Assembly: GCA_964411505.1 (NCBI GenBank)
Contig: CAYPLH010000057.1
Coordinates: 1 to 24,118 of the forward strand
DNA from: CAYPLH01 sp964411505
Lineage (GTDB): Bacteria; Bacillota; Clostridia; CAYPLH01; DUMO01
Length of the DNA stretch: 24,118 bases
Direction of reading: 5' to 3'
The position numbers and the translations under genes were made by a program. How positions within the stretch are numbered: the stretch's first letter is position 1; each line of letters begins with the position of its first letter. The notes beneath the pieces are model-generated. The model made no database searches and had not been told where the DNA came from. It saw only the letters and a list, made by a program, of their open reading frames with translations. Shown here piece after piece: positions 7,114 through 14,627 of this stretch.

Positions 7114-8061
7114 CTATTCCTCACTCGGGGCTAATGATAACCCCAAACCGTTTAATTTAGACAAAACTTCTTCTAATGATTTTCTACCAAGATTTCTGAC
7201 CTTCATCATATCGTCCTCGGTTCTACTTATCAAATCCTCTACAGAATTTATACCGGCTCTTTTTAGGCAATTATAAGACCTAACAGAAAGATCAAGCTCT
7301 TCTACAGTCATTTCCAGAACTTTTTCTTTTTTGGTTTCTTCCTTCTCCACCATAATTTCTGCATGCTTTGCCTTATCTGTCAAATCAATGAATAAACTCA
7401 AATGCTCATTCAGAATTTTTGCTCCCAGACTAATTGCTTCATCAGGCTTAATGCTGCCATTTGTCCAAACTTCAATGGTGAGTCGGTCATAATCAGTACT
7501 CTGCCCCACACGGGCATTCTCAACTATAAAATTTACTTTACTAACAGGTGTATATATAGAATCTATCGGTATTATGCCTATGGGCTGTCCTGGTTGCTTA
7601 TTCTGTTCTGCTTGAACATACCCACGTCCTTTGTTGACAATCAATTCCATGTAAAGTCTGCTATCACCATTTAAAGTAGCAATATGCAAGTCAGGGTTTA
7701 AAATCTCAATGTCAGCATCGCACTTTATGTCAGCTGCGGTTATTTCACCTTCACCATCAACATCAATGTAAACCATTTTTGTTCCTTCACCATGTAGCCT
7801 GAATGATATTTCCTTAATATTCATTATTATTTCAGTAACATCTTCAACTACACCGGGTAATGTAGAAAACTCATGAAGTACACTATCGATCTTTATTGAA
7901 TTTACCGCAACACCAGGTAAGGATGACAATAAAACTCTTCTTAGCGAATTGCCAAGGGTAGTACCATAGCCTCTTTCCAACGGTTCGACTATAAACTTCC
8001 CATATGAGTCATCTTCACTCATTTCAATGCACTCGATTTTCGGCTTTTCTATCTCAATCAC
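7114..8061 (-). CDS. rpoA: DNA-directed RNA polymerase subunit alpha
   Basis: The alpha dimer nucleates assembly of RNA polymerase and contacts promoter UP elements and activators. The 315-residue length is normal. The N-terminal domain (about 1-228) contains YGTTLGNSLRRVLLSSLPG (33-51), the conserved dimerisation segment; an acidic/lysine-rich linker (about 230-245) leads to the C-terminal domain, with helix-hairpin-helix elements around LKRAGINSVEDL (267-278) and KVRNLGRKSLEEV. The start is GTG at 8061, with GGAGG 7 nt upstream. A 234-nt gap separates it from rpsD. In that gap a weak promoter-like pair, TTGCAA-17-TATAGA, may give rpoA and rplQ some independent transcription. Confidence 0.98.
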   Translation of the reverse strand: MIEIEKPKIECIEMSEDDSYGKFIVEPLERGYGTTLGNSLRRVLLSSLPGVAVNSIKIDSVLHEFSTLPGVVEDVTEIIMNIKEISFRLHGEGTKMVYIDVDGEGEITAADIKCDADIEILNPDLHIATLNGDSRLYMELIVNKGRGYVQAEQNKQPGQPIGIIPIDSIYTPVSKVNFIVENARVGQSTDYDRLTIEVWTNGSIKPDEAISLGAKILNEHLSLFIDLTDKAKHAEIMVEKEETKKEKVLEMTVEELDLSVRSYNCLKRAGINSVEDLISRTEDDMMKVRNLGRKSLEEVLSKLNGLGLSLAPSEE

Positions 8062-8295
8062 TGATAACCCTCCCTGTAAAAACTATTTCATCTATTTGAT
8101 GACAACTGATAAAGAATATCATATATACGTTAAGTCTATATAACCATAAATCATCAATTGCAAAATAGAACTTTATATCCACTTAAATTATTTTGTGCTA
8201 ATATTATAAGGTCTTATTAATTATTAACACCTTTTGGTTCTTTTAGCCCTAACTTTAAAATTTAAGCAAACCTTCTTTGCCCATTTTAAACTACA

Positions 8296-8922
8296 TTACT
8301 TGGAATAAAGCTCAACAATAAGATGCTCTTTGACATTGATGTCAACATCCTCTCTGGATGGGAGCCTTACTACTTTTCCTTCTAATGTATCTGCATTAAT
8401 ATCAAGCCATTCCGTGACAACTTTGCTTTCAGTAACACCGCGGATATCCTTCATCTTTTCAGAGTTTCTGCTCTTTTCCTTCACCGCTATAACATCCCCT
8501 TCATTTAACAGAAACGAAGGAATGTTAACATTTTTACCGTTAACCGTAAAATGACCATGCGTTACCAGCTGGCGAGCTTCGGGTCTTGATGTTGCAAGAC
8601 CTAATCTATAAACAACATTATCTAGCCTTATTTCAAGTAGTTGAAGCAAGTTTTCACCGGTTACACCTTTTTTTGATGCTGCCATGTCAAAATATCTTCT
8701 GAACTGCTTCTCCAAAATACCGTAAAATCTTTTGGTTTTCTGTTTTTCTCTTAATTGGAGCCCATACTCAGAAAGCTTTTTTCTACCCTGTCCATGTTGC
8801 CCGGGAGCATATGCTCTTCTGGAAATGGAACATTTATTAGTATAGCATCTTTCTCCCTTCAGGAAAAGCTTTTCACCTTCCCTACGGCATAGCTTACAAG
8901 ATGCGTCTTTATATCTTGCCAT
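8296..8922 (-). CDS. rpsD: 30S ribosomal protein S4, four-cysteine form
   Basis: S4 binds the five-way junction of 16S rRNA, begins small-subunit assembly, and in several bacteria represses its own mRNA. The 208-residue protein carries Cys9, Cys12, Cys26 and Cys31 (CKLC...CYTNKC), the zinc-binding form, and an S4 RNA-binding domain at about 98-160 (LEIRLDNVVYRLGLATSRPEARQ). The ATG at 8922 has GGAGGTG upstream. Here rpsD is inside the alpha operon, whereas in Bacillus subtilis it stands apart. The 173-nt leader in front holds paired hairpins with complementary loops, a plausible site for S4 autoregulation. Confidence 0.98.
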   Translation of the reverse strand: MARYKDASCKLCRREGEKLFLKGERCYTNKCSISRRAYAPGQHGQGRKKLSEYGLQLREKQKTKRFYGILEKQFRRYFDMAASKKGVTGENLLQLLEIRLDNVVYRLGLATSRPEARQLVTHGHFTVNGKNVNIPSFLLNEGDVIAVKEKSRNSEKMKDIRGVTESKVVTEWLDINADTLEGKVVRLPSREDVDINVKEHLIVELYSK

Positions 8923-8959
8923 TCTAATTTAACACCTCCATAATTATTCTTCTGCTATA

Positions 8960-8990
8960 GGTGCAAACCCACCTTAATCACGTTTGCGTG
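8960..8990 (-). promoter_or_regulatory. Paired hairpins with complementary loops in the rpsD leader
   Basis: On the minus strand CACG-CAAA-CGTG is followed, after ATTAA, by GGTG-GGTTTG-CACC. The CAAA of the first loop is complementary to TTTG in the second, allowing a kissing contact; alternatively GCAAAC and GTTTGC pair as one 6-bp stem. The element ends 37 nt before the rpsD start. S4 recognises pseudoknotted mRNA in other bacteria, so this is a candidate translational operator, by inference. Confidence 0.4.
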
Positions 8991-9095
8991 TTATTATCTA
9001 AATATTGATATAACAAACAACAATATAGCAATTTTAAAAATTACCTCTTAAAATTCAATACATGAAGTCAAACACAATAATACTCCATGTTGATA

Positions 9096-9494
9096 TTATA
9101 CTCTTCTCCTTTTTGGAGGTCTGCAGCCGTTATGGGGTATGGGAGTCTCATCTTTAATAGAGCTTACTTCCAAACCTGCAGCTTGCAATGCTCTTATAGC
9201 AGCTTCACGACCGGAGCCGGGTCCTTTTACATAGACTTCAACTGATTTTAATCCATGTTCCATTGCTGCTTTTGCTGCTGTCTCTGCTGCCATTTGTGCT
9301 GCAAAGGGAGTGTTTTTCCTTGACCCCCTGAAACCCATTCCACCAGCACTTGCCCATGATAATGCATTTCCGGCTGTATCGGTTAGGGTTACAATTGTAT
9401 TATTAAATGTTGAACGAATATGTGCTGCACCGCGTTCAATGTTCTTACGTTCTTTTTTCCTTCTAGTTGTTCTTTTACCACCTCTGGGTGCCAT
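9096..9494 (-). CDS. rpsK: 30S ribosomal protein S11
   Basis: S11 lines the platform of the small subunit near the E site and the Shine-Dalgarno helix. The 132-residue chain shows the family core: HIRSTFNNTIVTLTD (25-39), WASAGGMGFRGSRKNTPFAA, VKGPGSGREAAIRAL and the basic end IPHNGCRPPKRRRV. The ATG at 9494 is chosen because the conserved region begins soon after it and GGAGG lies upstream. It is 21 nt behind rpsM and is probably translated with it; S11 and S13 are adjacent in nearly all bacterial alpha operons. Length is normal and nothing is odd. Confidence 0.98.
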   Translation of the reverse strand: MAPRGGKRTTRRKKERKNIERGAAHIRSTFNNTIVTLTDTAGNALSWASAGGMGFRGSRKNTPFAAQMAAETAAKAAMEHGLKSVEVYVKGPGSGREAAIRALQAAGLEVSSIKDETPIPHNGCRPPKRRRV

Positions 9495-9515
9495 CTACCT
9501 GAAAACCTCCTTTTA

Positions 9516-9884
9516 CTATTTTCTTTTGCCTCTAGCAAGCTTTGCAGGACCTTTTCTCGTCCTAGCATTAGTTTTAGTCCTCTGTCCTCTCACCGGAAGA
9601 CCTTGTCTATGTCTTCTTCCTCTATATGAACCGATTTCTATAAGGCGTTTAACATTTAAGCTAACCTCTCTTCGAAGGTCACCTTCTACCTTAAGTTCCT
9701 TTTCAATAATTTGCCTCAGTTTATTTACTTCATCATCAGTTAGATCTCTAACCCTTGTATCTGGACTTATTCCGGTTGCTTCTACTATTTTCTGTGCTGT
9801 AGATTTTCCGATACCAAATATATAAGTTAATCCTATTTCTATTCTCTTATCTCTGGGCAGATCAACTCCGGCAATACGAGCCAT
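9516..9884 (-). CDS. rpsM: 30S ribosomal protein S13
   Basis: S13 sits on the small-subunit head and makes bridges to the large subunit and contacts P-site tRNA. The 122-residue protein begins MARIAGVDLPRDKRIEIGLT, has the helix-hairpin-helix region YIFGIGKSTAQKI and ends in the basic tail (TRKGPAKLARGKRK) that reaches the P site. The ATG at 9884 is the family start; the frame is open 18 nt further, where the translation would add MEVFKS, but GGAGG lies inside that extension and rules it out. It opens the alpha cluster after a 267-nt gap from rpmJ, the longest gap in the superoperon. Confidence 0.98.
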   Translation of the reverse strand: MARIAGVDLPRDKRIEIGLTYIFGIGKSTAQKIVEATGISPDTRVRDLTDDEVNKLRQIIEKELKVEGDLRREVSLNVKRLIEIGSYRGRRHRQGLPVRGQRTKTNARTRKGPAKLARGKRK

Positions 9885-9994
9885 ACTTTTAAACACCTCC
9901 ACTGTTTTTTAACACTCTTTTATGATGTTCTACTCAAAACTCTTTTTGTAAACTAGGCAGATAGAATCAATATTTAATTATATCCACCAAACCC

Positions 9995-10023
9995 ATTATC
10001 ATACAGCAAATACCGTATAACAA
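9995..10023 (-). promoter_or_regulatory. Candidate internal promoter for the alpha cluster
   Basis: TTGTTA (10018-10023), a 17-nt spacer and GATAAT (9995-10000) lie in the long rpmJ-rpsM gap, giving an rpsM leader of about 100 nt. The -10 matches the consensus at 5 of 6 bases and the -35 at 4 of 6. In an AT-rich gap such pairs can arise by chance. Confidence 0.35.
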
Positions 10024-10097
10024 TATATATTAAGGCAATTTCAAATTGTAATTTCTCAAAGAAAAAAAGAACATTTACAATATAAAAAACCTTTAAT

Positions 10098-10139
10098 CAT
10101 TTCGGAACGTGAAATGTCACGCAGCCGCCTCCGAAATGG
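10098..10139. repeat. Nested hairpin in the rpmJ-rpsM gap
   Basis: An outer 9-bp stem, CATTTCGGA with TCCGAAATG, encloses an inner 5-bp hairpin, CGTGA-AATG-TCACG on the plus strand. On the minus strand a T6 tract follows about 10 nt after the stem, too far for a standard terminator. It begins 13 nt after the rpmJ stop. It could be a processing site, an inefficient terminator or a leader element for rpsM. Confidence 0.6.
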
Positions 10140-10151
10140 AATTTCCATAGC

Positions 10152-10265
10152 CTATCCCTGTCTTTGCTTATGTCTGGGATTTTCACAAATTATCATTACT
10201 CTACCTTTTCTCTTAATAACCTTGCATTTTTCACATATTACTTTTATTGATGGTTTAACTTTCAT
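10152..10265 (-). CDS. rpmJ: 50S ribosomal protein L36, zinc form
   Basis: L36 is the smallest large-subunit protein and stabilises 23S rRNA folding near the L7/L12 stalk base. Translation of 10265-10152 gives 37 residues, the standard length, with the zinc ligands Cys11, Cys14, Cys27 and His32 (the C+ form). The sequence runs MKVKPSIKVICEKCK to ENPRHKQRQG. The ATG has GGAGGG just upstream. It sits between infA and rpsM as in most Firmicutes. Both flanking spacers carry strong inverted repeats. Confidence 0.97.
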   Translation of the reverse strand: MKVKPSIKVICEKCKVIKRKGRVMIICENPRHKQRQG

Positions 10266-10294
10266 TTCTAACCCTCCTCATATGTTAGATTTCA

Positions 10295-10321
10295 GCTTGG
10301 AAACAAACCTTTGTTCCAAGC
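10295..10321. repeat. Hairpin between infA and rpmJ
   Basis: GCTTGGAA and TTCCAAGC pair perfectly, with a further CAAA/TTTG pairing inside the loop. No T-run follows on the minus strand, so it is not a terminator. It ends about 17 nt before the rpmJ ribosome-binding site, where it could influence RNA processing or rpmJ translation. Confidence 0.6.
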
Positions 10322-10352
10322 ACCGTATTTCAAAACTCGGTTTTTTATTCAA

Positions 10353-10580
10353 TCATTTAGGGTTATAACCTCTCCATGTAATCCTGCCTCTTGTCAAATC
10401 ATAAGGAGACAATTCAATAGTCACCTTATCACCAGGCAGAATTCTAATAAAATGCATCCTCAGCTTTCCTGAAATATGAGCCAAGACTTTGTGGCCATTT
10501 TGCAGTTCAACCTGAAACATAGCATTCGGAAGAGCTTCTATAACAGTACCCTCGACTTCAATTATATCTTCTTTAGACAA
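10353..10580 (-). CDS. infA: Translation initiation factor IF-1
   Basis: IF-1 is an OB-fold protein that blocks the A site during initiation and helps IF-2 and IF-3 select the start. The 75-residue protein matches the family along its length (IEVEGTVIEALPNAMFQVEL, GHKVLAHISGKLRMHFIRIL, DLTRGRITWR). The last residues (GYNPK) differ from the usual short basic end and make it about 3 residues longer than the common 72. The start codon is TTG at 10580, with GGAGG 9 nt upstream. It stands 134 nt behind the KOW-domain gene. Confidence 0.97.
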   Translation of the reverse strand: MSKEDIIEVEGTVIEALPNAMFQVELQNGHKVLAHISGKLRMHFIRILPGDKVTIELSPYDLTRGRITWRGYNPK

Positions 10581-10634
10581 AACTTAAGACCTCCTCGAAT
10601 ATTTCCTTGCTTATGGAACATTTTTTATTAAATG

Positions 10635-10688
10635 CAAGTAGATTCATGAATTACACAAAGCTTCTGGTAAATTTTGAAAGTCTACTTG
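10635..10688. repeat. Inverted repeat in the KOW gene-infA gap
   Basis: CAAGTAGA and TCTACTTG are perfect 8-bp arms separated by 38 nt. No T-run follows on the minus strand. It would form a large stem-loop in the infA leader. Confidence 0.45.
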
Positions 10689-10714
10689 TTAAAAATTATT
10701 ACGCTCCATTTAAA

Positions 10715-10990
10715 TTACACTATTTCTTCAATATTTACACTGCTAATATACCTTCTGATCTCAGCATTTGTAACTCTGTCTTTGTTCATCAACTTATTAT
10801 TTAGCTCACTACTCAACTTATTGGTAAATCCAAGATGCTTAATTTTCTTCTTCTTAGGCTTCTCAATCCTTCTTAAATCCCCATCAGCAATCAGAACATA
10901 TAACTCATCAATAATCTCAATAATTACAAATAATCTTCCTAAGTCTCTTCCTGCCTTTGAAAGAACCACTCGACCTAAATCCACTTCCAA
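10715..10990 (-). CDS. KOW-domain RNA-binding protein, L14e/L6e-like
   Basis: A 91-residue basic protein whose N-terminal half (about 1-45: DLGRVVLSKAGRDLGRLFVI) is a KOW fold of the type seen in archaeal/eukaryotic L14e and L6e proteins. A lysine-rich stretch (KPKKKKIKHLG, 44-54) and a polar helical tail follow. Proteins of this type occupy the same place between map and infA in many Firmicutes (ybzG in Bacillus subtilis), and I know of no settled function; a ribosome-associated or RNA-binding role is inferred. The start is TTG at 10990 with GAGGTG about 5 nt upstream. No closer ATG fits the frame. Confidence 0.85.
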   Translation of the reverse strand: MEVDLGRVVLSKAGRDLGRLFVIIEIIDELYVLIADGDLRRIEKPKKKKIKHLGFTNKLSSELNNKLMNKDRVTNAEIRRYISSVNIEEIV

Positions 10991-11121
10991 AATTTCACCT
11001 CATTGAGTGTATCTTAACACTAACTTATATATTTTAATACTTTTTTCACATTAAGTAAAGTATTAAATTTCTCTAAACTGTCCATAGTACCAAACCAGTG
11101 CCACTATACTAGCTACTATGC

Positions 11122-11889
11122 TCAATCAAGTTTGGTCAGGATTACAGGATCCTTATCAGTGATAGCTATTGTATTTTCATAGTGCGCAGACAGGCTTCCA
11201 TCCGAAGTTTTGACTGTCCACCTGTTTGCAGCGACAGTTACGGAATATTTCCCCGCGTTAATCATAGGTTCAATAGCTATTGTCATCCCTGGCTGCATTC
11301 TTGGACCTCTTTCTCTTGTCCTGTAGTTTGGAATTTGCGGTGATTCCCACATATCTCTTCCAATACCATGTCCTACATAGTCACGTACAACTGAAAACCC
11401 GTGCTTTTCTACATAGTCTTGAATTGCTGTTGAAATATCAACTATTCTTTTACCATTAACAGCCTGCTTCATGCCTTCAAAAAAGCTTTCCATGGTGACT
11501 TTTATCAAACAATATGATTTTTCATTAATTGTTCCTACAGGATGAGTTCTGGCGGCGTCAGCATGAAAACCGCCATAGAACGCTCCAATATCAATACTAA
11601 TAATATCACCATCATTTAATACTCTTAACCCAGGAATTCCATGTACAACCTCATCATTTACAGAAGCACATATTGCAGCAGGGTATGGTGGCGCATCAAG
11701 TGGTCCTTGTACACCTCTAAATGAAGGTATCGCGCCATGCTTTTTAATTACTTCATCCGCAATCTTGTCTAAATCTCCTGTTGTTACTCCTGGTACAATA
11801 GCTTCACGAATCTTTTCATGTGCTAACGCGACTATTTCACCAGCTTTACGCATTATATCTATTTCGGCTTTCGATTTTATAGTTATCAT
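11122..11889 (-). CDS. map: Methionine aminopeptidase, type I
   Basis: The enzyme removes the initiator methionine from nascent proteins in the cytoplasm when the second residue is small, using a dinuclear metal centre. The 255-residue protein keeps all five metal ligands, Asp100, Asp111, His174, Glu207 and Glu238, plus the catalytic His83 (VVHGIP). YVGHGIGRDMWE and AIEPMI are the signature segments. It lacks the N-terminal zinc-finger extension of some homologues. The start is the ATG at 11889, with AGGAGC upstream. It follows adk after 129 nt, whereas the genes before adk are packed tightly. Confidence 0.98.
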   Translation of the reverse strand: MITIKSKAEIDIMRKAGEIVALAHEKIREAIVPGVTTGDLDKIADEVIKKHGAIPSFRGVQGPLDAPPYPAAICASVNDEVVHGIPGLRVLNDGDIISIDIGAFYGGFHADAARTHPVGTINEKSYCLIKVTMESFFEGMKQAVNGKRIVDISTAIQDYVEKHGFSVVRDYVGHGIGRDMWESPQIPNYRTRERGPRMQPGMTIAIEPMINAGKYSVTVAANRWTVKTSDGSLSAHYENTIAITDKDPVILTKLD

Positions 11890-12018
11890 TTAATGCTCCT
11901 GTAATTGGTACTTAAGCAAAACATTTCAATGTATCCTTTCAGTAAAAGGTAACTGCTTTCCAACATTTTCATAAAAAAGATACAAAGTCAAGACATAATA
12001 ATTTTGTTTCACGCAGTA

Positions 12019-12669
12019 TTATTTAATATTTTTTAAGACTTCAAAAACTTCTTTTGTTGTATCACTTATTTCTTCCTGACCGGTAGCTGTTATAAGCAAG
12101 CCTTTTTCTTTATAATAATCTATCAGCGGTACAGTCTGGTTATAGTATATGCGTATTCTTTCAAGTATTGTTTCTTCTGTATCATCTTCACGCTGTATAA
12201 CCTTTGTCTTACAGTTTTTGCAGACATCTCCGGGTTCGGGTGGATTATATGAAATATGATAGCTGCTTCCACATTTAGGACATACTCTTCTTCCACTAAG
12301 CCTTTTAACTATCTCTTCATCTTCTACAAAAATATTTAACACTGCGCTAAGTTTTATATTCATCTGCACAAGAGCCTTGTCAAGGTACTCAGCTTGCGGA
12401 ATTGTCCTTGGAAACCCATCCAGCACAAATCCACTTTTACATTCCTCTCGAGTAATGTATTCTTTAACAATTTCTATTGTCAAAGAATCTGGAACAAGCT
12501 TTCCATCATCAATATATTCCTTCGCTTTCATTCCAAGAGACGTACCTTCCTTAATATTACTCCTAAAAATTTCGCCGGTTGAAATATGCGGAACCTGGTA
12601 CTTATCAGACAATATCTTTGCTTGCGTTCCTTTGCCTGCTCCGGGTGCTCCTAAAATTATCAACCTCAT
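12019..12669 (-). CDS. adk: Adenylate kinase with zinc-binding LID
   Basis: It interconverts ATP + AMP and 2 ADP, setting the adenylate energy charge. The 216-residue protein has the P-loop GAPGAGKGT (7-15), the AMP-site segment ISTGEIFR (29-36), DGFPRT (84-89) and a LID of about 125-163 holding Cys130, Cys133, Cys150 and Cys153, the zinc-binding form usual in Gram-positive bacteria. The ATG at 12669 is preferred over the ATG 9 nt upstream (12678), because AGAGG abuts the latter but stands 9 nt from the former. It is 17 nt behind secY, a conserved pairing. It is the last tightly packed gene of the spc part. Confidence 0.98.
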   Translation of the reverse strand: MRLIILGAPGAGKGTQAKILSDKYQVPHISTGEIFRSNIKEGTSLGMKAKEYIDDGKLVPDSLTIEIVKEYITREECKSGFVLDGFPRTIPQAEYLDKALVQMNIKLSAVLNIFVEDEEIVKRLSGRRVCPKCGSSYHISYNPPEPGDVCKNCKTKVIQREDDTEETILERIRIYYNQTVPLIDYYKEKGLLITATGQEEISDTTKEVFEVLKNIK

Positions 12670-12686
12670 TTTTAACATCCTCTCTA

Positions 12687-13976
12687 TTATTCAAGAAAAC
12701 CTTTATAATGTCTCATCAGCATCTGTGATTCTATTTGTTTCACGGTATCCAATGTAACACCTACAAGTATTATTACACTTGTTCCTGCGAACCAAACATT
12801 TATACCAGTTACTTGCTGCAGTATAATAGGCATAATTGCTACAACTGCCAAAAAGAATGCGCCAAACCATGTTATCCTGTTCATAACCTTCGAAATATAA
12901 TCCGAAGTAGGTCTGCCCGGTCTTATGCCCGGTATAAATCCGCCATTCTTCTTCATGTTATTTGCAACCTCAACTGGATTAAACTGAATAACTGTATAGA
13001 AAAATGTGAAAAACAATACCAATAATGCATAAAATATGGGATAACTCCAGCTTTTCGGCCAATCTGTAAACCACCGTACAATACGAGAAGTAGAATTAGC
13101 AGCAAAAAAACCAATTATTGTTGATGGAAACATAAGTATTGACATAGCAAAGATTATTGGAATAACGCCTGCCATATTAACTTTTAACGGTATATGCGTG
13201 CTTTGCCCGCCATACATTTTTCTTCCTACAACTCTCTTAGCATATTGAACAGGTATCCTTCTTTCAGCTTGCTGTACCCAGACAACTGCGGCAACAACAG
13301 CCACAAATAGTGCTAATATTCCAATTATCGACAGAATTCCTACAAATCCAGCTCCTAGTTCTCCAGCAATATACAGCTGGTATAATCCTATAGCTCCGGA
13401 AGGACCTCTTGATACAATACCTGCAAATATTATCATCGAAATTCCATTACCAACACCATGCTCAGTAATTTGCTCGCCTAGCCACATTAAAAATGCGGTA
13501 CCTGCCGTAAATGTTACTGTTATTGTCATAAAATTCACGACATTCCGCCCTCCAATGACAGCACCACCTAAGCTGAAATACAATCCTAAAGCTTGCAAAA
13601 ATCCCAATATTATTGTACCGTATCTTGTATACTGTGCAATAATTTTTCTGCCTTCTTCCCCTTCTTTTGCAAGCTGCTCAAGACGCGGTATTGCTACTGT
13701 TAAAAGGTTCATTATAATAGAGGAGTTAATGTATGGACTAATACCCATTGCAAATATTGTTGCGTTCTTAAAAGCCCCTCCAGTTATTACATCAACGAAA
13801 CCAAACAACTGTCCTCCAGTTTCAACAAGTTGTCTGAAAACTTCAGGATTAAGAAATGGTACTGGAATAAAAGAACCAAGTCTAAATACGGCTAACAACG
13901 CAATAGTAAAGAAAATTCTTCTTTTAAGGTCAGGAATCTTCCAGGCATTTCTCAATACATCAAACATTCCGCCCAT
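12687..13976 (-). CDS. secY: Protein translocase subunit SecY
   Basis: SecY is the channel of the general Sec pathway for export and membrane insertion. The chain of about 429 residues has ten hydrophobic segments, the plug-region PYINSSIIM, and the conserved loops KEGEEGRKII and GIRPGRPTSDYISKVMNR, the latter near the cytoplasmic SecA/ribosome contact. The ATG at 13976 is chosen because GAGGTG lies 7 nt upstream; the reading frame extends 36 nt further into rplO, and an ATG at 13967 is also possible. It starts one base after the rplO stop, so translation is probably coupled. Confidence 0.97.
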   Translation of the reverse strand: MGGMFDVLRNAWKIPDLKRRIFFTIALLAVFRLGSFIPVPFLNPEVFRQLVETGGQLFGFVDVITGGAFKNATIFAMGISPYINSSIIMNLLTVAIPRLEQLAKEGEEGRKIIAQYTRYGTIILGFLQALGLYFSLGGAVIGGRNVVNFMTITVTFTAGTAFLMWLGEQITEHGVGNGISMIIFAGIVSRGPSGAIGLYQLYIAGELGAGFVGILSIIGILALFVAVVAAVVWVQQAERRIPVQYAKRVVGRKMYGGQSTHIPLKVNMAGVIPIIFAMSILMFPSTIIGFFAANSTSRIVRWFTDWPKSWSYPIFYALLVLFFTFFYTVIQFNPVEVANNMKKNGGFIPGIRPGRPTSDYISKVMNRITWFGAFFLAVVAIMPIILQQVTGINVWFAGTSVIILVGVTLDTVKQIESQMLMRHYKGFLE

Positions 13977-13977
13977 T

Positions 13978-14421
13978 TTATAACACCTCTGCCTTTCCTC
14001 CTGCAGCTTCAATTTTCTCAGAAGCTGATTTGCTGAATTTTACTGCTTGGATAGTAAGCTTTTTATTAAGCTCTCCATTTCCAAGAACAACTAATCCATC
14101 ATGGAGTTTTTTGATTATTCCCTTATCAATAAGCACTTCACCATTTACAGTGGAACCATCTTCAAATAAATTAAAGTCTGAAATGTTAACTTCAGCATAT
14201 ACATTTGCAAACCTTTTATTGTTGAATCCCCTTTTGGGCATTCTCATATAAAGTGGCATTTGACCACCTTCAAAACCGGGTCTGACTCCTCCGCCTGATC
14301 TGGAATTTTGACCCTTGTGTCCCCTACCAGCAGTCTTTCCGGTGCCTGAACCCGGTCCTCTGCCTTTTCTCACAGGTTTTTTGTTTTTACTTGCCGGTGA
14401 GTTAAGATCATTCAGTCTCAA
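13978..14421 (-). CDS. rplO: 50S ribosomal protein L15
   Basis: L15 is a late-assembly large-subunit protein whose glycine- and arginine-rich N-terminal half threads through 23S rRNA. That half is seen at residues 15-55 (KGRGPGSGTGKTAGRGHKG, RSGGGVRPGFEGGQMP); the globular C-terminal domain follows and ends at AAGGKAEVL. I place the start at TTG 14421 (147 aa, the normal length), 8 nt from GGAGG. The frame also has GTG at 14430, but that codon overlaps the ribosome-binding site itself. It is 15 nt after rpmD and 1 nt before secY. Confidence 0.96.
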   Translation of the reverse strand: MRLNDLNSPASKNKKPVRKGRGPGSGTGKTAGRGHKGQNSRSGGGVRPGFEGGQMPLYMRMPKRGFNNKRFANVYAEVNISDFNLFEDGSTVNGEVLIDKGIIKKLHDGLVVLGNGELNKKLTIQAVKFSKSASEKIEAAGGKAEVL

Positions 14422-14436
14422 TATTAACACCTCCTC

Positions 14437-14616
14437 TTATATTTCTTCAACAGTAATAAGATGTGATACTTTATTTATCATGCCCCTAATCTGAGGGGTG
14501 TCATCATGTTCAACAGTACTTCCAATTTTTTTGAGTCCAAGGGCAACAATGGTTGCATTTTGCTTCTCCTTGGTCTTGCTGGTGCTCTTCACCAGCTTAA
14601 TTCTTAATTTTGCCAC
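14437..14616 (-). CDS. rpmD: 50S ribosomal protein L30
   Basis: Translation of the 190-nt space between rpsE and rplO gives a 59-residue L30: MAKLRIKLVKSTSKTK, then ATIVALGLKKIGSTVEHDDT and IRGMINKVSHLITVEEI. L30 is a small large-subunit protein bound near 5S rRNA and domain II of 23S. The length is normal for bacteria. The start is GTG at 14616, with GGGGGGA about 5 nt upstream. It lies 11 nt after rpsE and 15 nt before rplO, the standard order in the spc operon. Confidence 0.97.
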   Translation of the reverse strand: MAKLRIKLVKSTSKTKEKQNATIVALGLKKIGSTVEHDDTPQIRGMINKVSHLITVEEI

Positions 14617-14627
14617 TAAAGTCCCCC

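Noticed and set aside
9310..9825. 171-residue plus-strand ORF opposite rpsK and rpsM
   Set aside because: It is the antisense of two certain ribosomal protein genes; its length only reflects their codon usage.
10295..10321. Intrinsic terminator between infA and rpmJ
   Set aside because: The stem is strong but no T-run follows on the minus strand.
10674..11006. 110-residue plus-strand ORF over the KOW gene
   Set aside because: The minus-strand KOW protein has a recognisable fold, conserved position and ribosome-binding site; the plus-strand frame has none.
13978..14430. L15 starting at GTG 14430
   Set aside because: The codon overlaps the ribosome-binding site; TTG 14421 has correct spacing and gives the usual length.
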